From: an uncultured Lachnospiraceae bacterium
GTDB taxonomy: Bacteria; Bacillota; Clostridia; Lachnospirales; Lachnospiraceae
Assembly: GCA_951800685.1 (NCBI GenBank)
Contig: CATOJY010000001.1
Coordinates: 246,255-310,254 of the forward strand
Direction of reading: 5' to 3'
Length of the DNA: 64,000 nucleotides
Part shown: positions 29,655 through 37,600 of the stretch, piece after piece
Layout: each line of letters opens with the position of its first letter
Numbering within the stretch: the stretch's first letter is position 1
Program-made: the position numbers and the translations under genes
Notes under the pieces: generated by a model
The model's database searches: none
What the model saw: only the letters and a program-made list of their open reading frames with translations
What the model was told of the DNA's origin: nothing

Positions 29655-30330
29655 AATAAACGCAATTTGCTACACACTGCTTCCCTTTCCCGCCTATGAC
29701 ACGGTATGGGAGACTCCCTCTCTCGTCTGTTATTATCCCGCTGGAGCGGATTCCAATCACATGCAGGTCCTTTATACTCACTACAGGTACTCTTTGTTCC
29801 CCATACGTTGGTTCGAAGGTGTAAATGCTAAAGTCCTCAAGAACCCTATGCAACTCTTCCGACGCCCTATCCTGGTTCATCTCAATTAGCGGTACTCTCC
29901 TGAACCTCTGGCGGAATCTTTCTTCCTTATCGGCATCCATCCTGAGCATACTGTACCGGACACGCATAATCCCTGTATCCTGGAAGCTGTCAAGCGTCCG
30001 CCTAACCCACTCCCAGCCCTTACTGTTCATAAGTATCGGGGCTAAACACAGTACAACATGGTACGGTGAGAACCCAGCGTCCACTAATGCCTCTACCGTC
30101 GCAATTGTCTCACCCATCGGCGGGATGCCCGGCTCAAACGCAGTTCCGCCAAGGCCTGAACACAGCACATGCAAAACGGTAGAACCTCTGTGTTCTAGAA
30201 TGAAATTTAAAAGCTTTTTATTTTCCCTGCATAGTCTCCGGGTCTTTATTACATTTAATACCCCAAGCGGCTCATTCCCTGTTAAATCTACTGCATCGCA
30301 ATATTTGTTATACGCAAACATAAACATCAC
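29629..30330 (-). CDS. DUF1848-like protein with C-terminal CX3CX2C cluster motif
   Basis: TVLHVLCSGLGGTAFEPGIPPMGETIATVEALVDAGFSPYHVVLCLAPIL and C-terminal CVANCVYC. Confidence 0.55.
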   Translation of the reverse strand: MMFMFAYNKYCDAVDLTGNEPLGVLNVIKTRRLCRENKKLLNFILEHRGSTVLHVLCSGLGGTAFEPGIPPMGETIATVEALVDAGFSPYHVVLCLAPILMNSKGWEWVRRTLDSFQDTGIMRVRYSMLRMDADKEERFRQRFRRVPLIEMNQDRASEELHRVLEDFSIYTFEPTYGEQRVPVVSIKDLHVIGIRSSGIITDERGSLPYRVIGGKGKQCVANCVYCEEGCFDD

Positions 30331-30965
30331 CTATACAGGAGTGCTAACAGAGTTACAAGTACCAGAATAATAAGGTTCACTATGCACATTGCCAACACTG
30401 TGGCAAACTCATAAGGCTGCCCATAAAGAAAAGAATCTGCAAGCATAACCAAGCCTAATGCAGTCAAACACACTATAAGCAGCATAGTCCTGCGCTTAGC
30501 CCTGCATTCTTCAATAATCGCCAGGACTGGCAAAATTGCCATTCCCAGTGACAGGCATGACACAGTTACCCCATAATTCTTTAAGAATTTCTGGAAAAAG
30601 ACAGCATTTATAACAAACAGGCAAAGCTTCCACCCAGAACACACAGCCCTTCCATCAGAGCCACAGTATCTATTTATCACCAGGTATACTACGGATGCTG
30701 CATACAGAAGCAGTGGGAAACAATTACTCACAAAAGAGTTTATTACATCACCTTTAAGTAAGTACCTTACTGCACGCGTACCTCCGCATCCAACACAATC
30801 ATAACCGGTAGTACTCAAAAATCCGCATGGTTCCCTGCTAAAGGATACCGCGAATGGGTGTAACTGATAGACAATAAATAACACTACAGGGATAAATACT
30901 ATCAGGATTGCTAGATTAGCAGATACACCTGCCACGAAATCCAGGAGTGTTTTTTTAATCTTCAA
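30327..30965 (-). CDS. DUF2752-family membrane protein
   Basis: CGFLSTTGYDCVGCGGTRAVRYLLKGDVINSF plus several TM helices. Confidence 0.8.
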   Translation of the reverse strand: MKIKKTLLDFVAGVSANLAILIVFIPVVLFIVYQLHPFAVSFSREPCGFLSTTGYDCVGCGGTRAVRYLLKGDVINSFVSNCFPLLLYAASVVYLVINRYCGSDGRAVCSGWKLCLFVINAVFFQKFLKNYGVTVSCLSLGMAILPVLAIIEECRAKRRTMLLIVCLTALGLVMLADSFLYGQPYEFATVLAMCIVNLIILVLVTLLALLYR

Positions 30966-31455
30966 TGTCGAGACCTCCTTCCGCCATTCTAATGGAATTG
31001 TATAACCCTATAACTTCACCGCTATCATCACCATCTGCACAGTATGCGACAGCAATTATCTGCTTATCGCTATTGGTTAAAATCTTCATCCGGTACTCTC
31101 CATGCATACTGCCATGTCTGTAGTAAAACACAGATTGGTATAATACTGGGTTCCCGGCTCTGTACTGTATCCGGAAATCATCAATTTCGCCCACTTTATC
31201 AAGAGCATCCCTCGCATTCTTTAAGTATGCCTCTGCATCATGAATACTGCTCTGCTTTATCTCCAAGAAAGAGCATCCGCTTTCCACGGTAAGCTTTCCG
31301 CCGTCATGCATACCATCCTCTAGCTGTGTAGTATCCTTGACTTCCATGCTCACAATTCCATTATCATAAATTGTGGTTTTCTTCTTGAGCATTGTGGTAG
31401 CGGCTAGCCCTAAAGCTAATGCCACTGCCACAACTATCACACGCCTCCGCATCAT
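30955..31455 (-). CDS. Membrane-anchored exported hypothetical protein
   Basis: 166 aa; N-terminal TM VIVVAVALALGLAATTML. Confidence 0.65.
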   Translation of the reverse strand: MMRRRVIVVAVALALGLAATTMLKKKTTIYDNGIVSMEVKDTTQLEDGMHDGGKLTVESGCSFLEIKQSSIHDAEAYLKNARDALDKVGEIDDFRIQYRAGNPVLYQSVFYYRHGSMHGEYRMKILTNSDKQIIAVAYCADGDDSGEVIGLYNSIRMAEGGLDIED

Positions 31456-31802
31456 TTCCCATAAAAGAGATTACTGAGGAACGTCTTCACCCTCTCGAAG
31501 AAAGAAAAATCTCCTGTCTTTGGGAGCGTTGCAGTCTCCGCGCCAGCCGCCTCACTGATGTTCTTCTCACTTCCATCTTCTGTTGCAGAAATAGTCGCTT
31601 TAGGCGACACTGTAATATTCATAATCCGGACGTCAGCCACCTCAGTCTCACCACCAAGGTATACATCAGTGTCCATAGACTCTGCCATGCTGCTTATAAC
31701 AGAATCCTCACTAAAAACAGTTTCCCCGCTTGCCGATACCGGCATAGCCATAAGGCAAAATGCCGCTGTCACTGTTACTGCTGTTACTACTTTTCTTTTC
31801 AT
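31452..31802 (-). CDS. Small secreted protein with LPKTGD sorting motif
   Basis: Signal peptide MKRKVVTAVTVTAAFCLMAMPVSASG; C-terminal LPKTGDFSFFERVKTFLSNLFYGK. Confidence 0.75.
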   Translation of the reverse strand: MKRKVVTAVTVTAAFCLMAMPVSASGETVFSEDSVISSMAESMDTDVYLGGETEVADVRIMNITVSPKATISATEDGSEKNISEAAGAETATLPKTGDFSFFERVKTFLSNLFYGK

Positions 31803-31809
31803 GGTATCC

Positions 31810-32847
31810 TCACTTTCCGAATGCTCTGCACTCTATTACATTATTGTATTTATCATAGCTCTCCTCACTTGGAGGACGTCTATCATAACCCACTTTTCCG
31901 AGCAAATGCTCCATATCCCATCCCGCAATAATCCGGTCGATTCCGTCATAATCTGCGCCTTTGCTCTCCCACACGGCCTGCTTAAACATCTTCCGCGCGT
32001 TCTTCACATACCAGTCGCTTCCGCCACTCTCCAGATACTCCATATCAGGGTAAAGCTCACCTAGATACAGTATCAAGTTCTCTAACTCGCGTTCTGAAAG
32101 ATTTTTCTTAAAATGGAGTACAGCTTTCTCCCCATTAAAAAGGACGAGATTCATTCCCATTCCGTCCTGCGTCCTAAAGGCCTTTGTTACGTAATTGCGT
32201 GGAATCACATAACCGTTCACCCTTGAGAATAGAGTATTGTATTCTATCTGGTCGTCGATAATATGCTCTAACCTGAACCGATAAAAGTCTTTAAACTTAT
32301 CTGCATTAACGAGCTGCCGTACTCTCTGCATATCTGCCAGATTGTATACTGTCCTGTCCAGCAGCATCTGGAAGTATGCGTACTCCCTGTCCACTGTCCT
32401 TGTTTTGCTAGTGCCCTCGCTGCACACAACCCTGTCCGTTGCCCGCATTCTCTCTGCCTCAGGCTGCCTCACCATCGCTGGCTGGCTCAACCCCTCAGTC
32501 TGTCTCCTTGGCGCTATTACATAGTCGGCAACAGTATCATTCCTATGCGCCCTATTAGTGTACTGTGGCTTGTGTCTGTATGCGACAGTCCTATTCCTGC
32601 CGTACTGGCGTCCACAGTATGCACTCTGCTTCCGTCGCTGCCATGCAGATAAAGGGCGCCTCCTCCCACGCTTCAGCGCTAAATTACCAATGAGGAATAC
32701 CCCTGTTACAATAATAAGTATCCCAAGGAACGCAACCGCCTTCGAGCCAAGCAGGTTTGCAGCTAGCATAAAAAGAGCCCCAAGCATAAAAAGCGCAATG
32801 GGGTTACTATAACTGAATTTTCTATAAAAAGAGCCAGACTGTCTCAT
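31810..32847 (-). CDS. Membrane protein, unknown
   Basis: 345 aa; two N-terminal TM segments, Arg-rich linker, unknown C-terminal domain. Confidence 0.7.
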   Translation of the reverse strand: MRQSGSFYRKFSYSNPIALFMLGALFMLAANLLGSKAVAFLGILIIVTGVFLIGNLALKRGRRRPLSAWQRRKQSAYCGRQYGRNRTVAYRHKPQYTNRAHRNDTVADYVIAPRRQTEGLSQPAMVRQPEAERMRATDRVVCSEGTSKTRTVDREYAYFQMLLDRTVYNLADMQRVRQLVNADKFKDFYRFRLEHIIDDQIEYNTLFSRVNGYVIPRNYVTKAFRTQDGMGMNLVLFNGEKAVLHFKKNLSERELENLILYLGELYPDMEYLESGGSDWYVKNARKMFKQAVWESKGADYDGIDRIIAGWDMEHLLGKVGYDRRPPSEESYDKYNNVIECRAFGK

Positions 32848-33488
32848 CCCATCTCACCGAATGCCTTGCATTCCACGAGCCTTTCAAAGGGAGGATTCAT
32901 AAACTTACTAAATGTCTCCTCTATGCGCTCTACTGTGCACCCAGGGTCCACATGCATCACATCATAAGATGCGTATGAAGCGCCATCCGAAATTGTAAAT
33001 TCACAGCTCCCTGGTATCCTTAAGCACACTAAATCTTCACACTCCAGAAAGCTTCCTTCCTCAATTGACCTGCAACTGTTAAATGTTAACACAGGCCCCA
33101 GCTTCACACACCCGTAGAATGACATTGCACCCAGCTTTTCTACCCGGTCTATTCCTTCCAGGCTCTCAAGCAAAATACAGCCGTGAAATGCAGCATACCC
33201 AATCTTCTGAATCCCTTGCTTTGCACTAAACTTTCTTAGTCCAACGCAGCCTTTGAATGCTTCTACGCCTATGGAGCTGCATTCCCCCTCTATAACAACC
33301 TCTTTCAGATTCCTGCATCCATGAAAGGCTCCCATCCCTATCTCGATACACGGGCTTTTAATAACAACCTTTTCAATCCAGCCTGCATCTGCGAACATTC
33401 CTCTCTCGATTCTAGTTTCGTTTTCTCTGATAATAAGGCGTGTACCATTCTGCTGGTAACCGGCCCCATAAGTATTCTGAATCAACAT
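32844..33488 (-). CDS. Leucine-rich repeat (LRR_5/BspA-like) protein
   Basis: Repeats IGMGAFHGCRNLKEVVIEG / IGVEAFKGCVGLRKF / IGYAAFHGCILLESL; AAAGGAG RBS. Confidence 0.8.
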   Translation of the reverse strand: MLIQNTYGAGYQQNGTRLIIRENETRIERGMFADAGWIEKVVIKSPCIEIGMGAFHGCRNLKEVVIEGECSSIGVEAFKGCVGLRKFSAKQGIQKIGYAAFHGCILLESLEGIDRVEKLGAMSFYGCVKLGPVLTFNSCRSIEEGSFLECEDLVCLRIPGSCEFTISDGASYASYDVMHVDPGCTVERIEETFSKFMNPPFERLVECKAFGEMG

Positions 33489-33715
33489 AATTATCTCCTT
33501 TTCCTAAAAATAAAGAACACTAGCAAGATAAGGAGACAGCTTTCCACTGTCCCCTCCGCGTGCTGCTGTACAGTCTTCGTATTTAAACGATGAAAGAATG
33601 CTAACTCATTGCACGTTAGCTGTGTCCTCACAAGGTACATCTGCGCTAAACTGGCAGATTACCTAAACCCAGTGGGGAGCTGTTAACACCCAACCAGGTA
33701 CTTATTTATAAAAAC
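33489..33715 (-). promoter_or_regulatory. Long structured leader/intergenic region upstream of the 33-kb gene train
   Basis: Three hairpin-capable inverted repeats: 33639-33644/33654-33659 (ATCTGC/GCAGAT), 33600-33605/33615-33620 (GCTAAC/GTTAGC), 33532-33539/33547-33554 (GGAGACAG/CTGTCCCC). Confidence 0.4.
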
Positions 33716-33752
33716 ATCCCCGGAGCACAATGGTTCGCAGGTCACCGGGGAA
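33716..33752 (-). terminator. Rho-independent-like terminator after the MinD-like gene
   Basis: Minus strand CCCCGGTGACC...CTCCGGGGATGTTTTTATAA. Confidence 0.6.
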
Positions 33753-34542
33753 ACCACTTTTTTCCATTGAACAAAGAGAATTTCCCCTTTGCGTTGACAG
33801 CAGCATTATTGTCTGTCCTTAGCGGGACATCATTGCCTGTAATTCTCCGTGCCGTGTCCAGTATCGTACCGCCCAGCCACCCCTTATCAAGCAGCTCGCC
33901 TTTCCCTAAAGCCAGCGCTGCGCTGTAGTCGTCCGGTATCACTCCCAGCAAGGGGAGGCCCAGTGACTTTGACACATCGTTTCCGCTAAACATGATGCCT
34001 TCCTTAACATACTGATAATTAATACGGTTTACCACCAATGACAGGTCACGCTTGCCGGACTTCCGCAAAAGTTTCGCCACGCGGTCGGCGTCCCGCACAG
34101 CAGTAATCTCAGGAAGTGTAACAATAATTATCTTCTCAGCGCAGGCTGCCGCATCTGAAAAACCATTTTCAATCCCTGCGGGGCAGTCTATAAGCACATA
34201 GTCAAATACTTTTGCCAGCTTTGCAGTTATCCTCTGGAATCCCCCATCACGCAGGTTTGTGCAGTTTTTCTGCTGTGGGGCTGGCAACACATACAAATTA
34301 GAATAGCGGCTGTCCCGGATTAAAGCATGTTTCAGTTTAACTTTCCCCTCAGCCACATCCGCTGATGTGTACTTAACCCTGGACTCCATTCCCATTACCA
34401 GGTCAAGGTTACGTAAACCTATATCCGCATCCACCAGCGCCACACTCTTTTTTAAAGACGCCAATGCTGCCCCGGCATTCGCGGTAAACAGAGTCTTCCC
34501 AACGCCGCCTTTTCCGGAAGCGATGGCTATAACATCTCCCAT
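33742..34542 (-). CDS. MinD/ParA-family P-loop ATPase
   Basis: MGDVIAIASGKGGVGKTLFTANAGAALASLKKSVALVDADIGLRNLDLVMG; YVLIDCPAGIENGF. Start trimmed to MGDVIAI. Confidence 0.9.
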   Translation of the reverse strand: MGDVIAIASGKGGVGKTLFTANAGAALASLKKSVALVDADIGLRNLDLVMGMESRVKYTSADVAEGKVKLKHALIRDSRYSNLYVLPAPQQKNCTNLRDGGFQRITAKLAKVFDYVLIDCPAGIENGFSDAAACAEKIIIVTLPEITAVRDADRVAKLLRKSGKRDLSLVVNRINYQYVKEGIMFSGNDVSKSLGLPLLGVIPDDYSAALALGKGELLDKGWLGGTILDTARRITGNDVPLRTDNNAAVNAKGKFSLFNGKKWFPR

Positions 34543-34583
34543 AAAGAAAACACCTCCCACTAGAACTATTATTATCCATCTAA

Positions 34584-34616
34584 AAGAGTGTGCAGGATTC
34601 TCACCTGCACACTCTT
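34584..34616 (-). terminator. Hairpin between the adhesin gene and the MinD-like gene
   Basis: AAGAGTGTGCAGG-attctca-CCTGCACACTCTT, 13-bp perfect arms. Confidence 0.65.
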
Positions 34617-34632
34617 GATTACTCACTCTTCA

Positions 34633-37600
34633 TCACAGCCATTTACCCAAACTCCTGGTAGCACGCCAGCACACAATAAGAAGCACTAATGCAAAAAGTA
34701 TAGACGCCAAATGCTCTACTATACCCGTTTCATCACCAGTCTTTGGCGATATCGTCTGTACTACACTTGTCGGGACAGTCACTGTCTGTGCCTTATCCCT
34801 TAAATCCTTATGCGCTGCAATAAGCTTGTCCTTGCTGTCATACAGCTCCTCAAACACTACAAGCGTCTTTCCTGCCAGCTCCCTGGTATCCAGGCTAAAG
34901 GTTACCTCGGCTGTGCCCTTTGCGGACTTCGCCCTGAATGAGCTTTCAGCCGTTACGCCTTTCCCGCCAATCTCCAGCGGCTTACCTGTCTCCTTATCAT
35001 ACAAAGTGCCTTTCAGGCGGTACTTCTTCCCTTTGGACAATCCATTGTAGGATACAGTGTCCACCACCGTTACTTTCTCACCAATCGTCAGCGTACCACT
35101 CTTTGTGCTGCCGTCTTTCGCTTCGGTCTTAATCTTTAAGACATTCACACTCTGGTCTTTGTCCTCTAAGTTCTCATGCACTCCGACTAGCTTCCCGTCA
35201 CGGTACAAATCTTCAAACACAACCAATGTCTTTCCTTCCAATACAGACGAATCAAAAGTGAACTCAAGCGTAATCTCCCCATCCGCTTTCTTTGGCGTAA
35301 ATTTCTTCTCGGCTGCTGCACCGTCCACACCCAGTGGCTTCTTCGTGGACTTATCCATAAGGACACCTTTCATCACATACTCCTTGCCGGGCGTTAAGCC
35401 GCTGTACTTCACTACATCAACAATCGTGGCTTTCTTATCCGCAAGCTGCTCATGCGTCCCGGTAATCTTATCCGTGGCTGTTGTCTTCAGGCCTGGATAA
35501 TGAACTGTCTGCCCCTCATCCTCAATATCCGTGTGCACAGCAACCTCTTTACCCTCTCGGTACAGGCGCTCAAATACTACCACTTCCTTGCCCTTCAGTT
35601 CTGAGGAATCAAATACGAACTCCAGGTCAATAGTCCCGGAAGTCCTGTCCTCTTTGGAAGCAGGGACAGTGAAATTCAGTTCCGAAGTTACTGCCTTACC
35701 ATTATTGAAAAACTCTCTCCCGCTGGCTTTATCCATCAGGACGCCCTTCAAGCTGTAGGATGCCCCCGGCTCCAGATTGCTATAAGCAACTGTGTCGACA
35801 ATTACAGTCTTCTTCCCGGCGGCGCCCTCATTAAGCCCGCTCTCTTTATCAATTGCCTTTGTCCCAACCTTGGGGAAATAAACAGTCTGTTCTTTCGATT
35901 CTAAATCTGTGTGGGTTCCGACCAACTTGCCGTCCTGGTGTAGGTCTTCGAAAGCAACAACTGTCTTGCCTGCCAGCGCCGATGCGTTAAAGACAAATTC
36001 CAGCTCGACGGACACATCCTTCGCTTCCGCAACAAACTCTTTCTCTGCGGTTACTTTCTCGCCATCTGCAATCAGCGGCTCCCCTGTTTCCTTATCCATC
36101 AGCGTCCCGCTCACCACGTACGTCTTCCCGACGGTAAGGTTCTTAAGGGCTACCCGGTCGGTGATAGTCACCTTCTCTTTTGCTAAAGCATCATGAAGCC
36201 CTGTGTCCTTATCAACTGCGTTTGTCTTTACATCTGGGTAATGGATAGTCTGTCCCTCGTCGCTTACATCTGCATGGGAGGCAATCTCTGTGTCGCCGTA
36301 GTACAGTGTCTCGAAGACTACTAAACTCCTGCCTGCGAGGCCGCTTGCATCAAATGCAAACTCTACATCCACGGCGCCGTTCTTTTCATCAGCTACGAAT
36401 GTTTTCTCAGCGGTAACAGGCTTGCCGTCAACCTCTACTGGGCTGCCAGTCTCCTTGTCTATAAGTGTTCCACGGACGGTAACCTCAATCCCAGGCTTCA
36501 GGTCTACGTACTCCACTGTATCCACAATTACTGCTTCCTTGCCCGCAAACCCTTCGTTCGTCCCTGTCGTCCCATCCTTCGCCGTAGTCCTAATGGATGG
36601 GAATGAAACTGTCTGTCCCTCATCTTCGGGGTCGGAATGGTCGGCAATCTCTACCTCGCCATAGTACAGCTTCTCAAAGGCTACAAGCTCAGCGCCCGCA
36701 ATGCTCTCTGCCTGGATCTCAAATACCAGCTCCAGAGTACCGCTTGCTTTATCCGGGGTGAATACCTGCTCGACACTCTCCCCTACTAAACTCCCTGTAC
36801 TCTTATCATAGATAGAACCCCTTATTACCGCTTCCTTGCCCGGAATCAGTCCCTCATACGCTACAGTATCCTTAATCACAATCTTCCCATCACGGATAAC
36901 GCCGATGCCATTTCCTGTCTCCTCGCACACGGCTGTTGTCTGCAGCCCTGGGAAAATAACCCTCTGCTCCTCATCATCAATATCCGTGTGCTCACACACC
37001 TTTACATCGCCCTTATAAAGCTCCTCGTAGACTACGCCTACGGATCCTGCGTATTCCGTGGCGTCGAAGGCAAGCTCTACCTCCACATCCATACTGGCCG
37101 CTGTGGCAGTAAACTCTTTCTCAGCCCTCACAAAACGCCCATCCACCTTAAAGGCAGAACCCTCGTCCTCATAATCTCGGATGCTTGCCCTGAGGCGGTA
37201 TACGCTCCCTTTATCAAGCCCGGTGCAGTGGACGGTGTCAATAACCACGGTGTCCTTCCCTGCCTTGGCAATGCCTTTGCCTGTGCCCTTACCGGATGCC
37301 GTCGTAGTGATAGCCGGGTTATTATGGTCTGTGATAGTACCTAAATCAATGACTGCGTGCGCGTCACTGTAATCATTCGCCCTGCGTCCGCCTACCCAGA
37401 AGGAAATCGTCTGCAGGTCGAAGCCATCATTGTCCTCGCACCGCAGTTCCCTTAACTCATAGAAGCCGTATGGGAGCGCCCTCAGCCTGTCGTCAGCTGG
37501 GGCGATACTTTCGTCCTCCGCAAGCCCAAACCATACGCCGGCAGTTGCATCCATCTCATCTGCGGTGATTACATGGTCAGTGTCCTCGTACTCCAGCAAT

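Noticed and set aside
31419-32064. Plus-strand ORFs 31419..31931 and 31558..32064
   Set aside because: Antisense to a signal-peptide/LPKTGD gene and the start of its upstream neighbour; no motifs.
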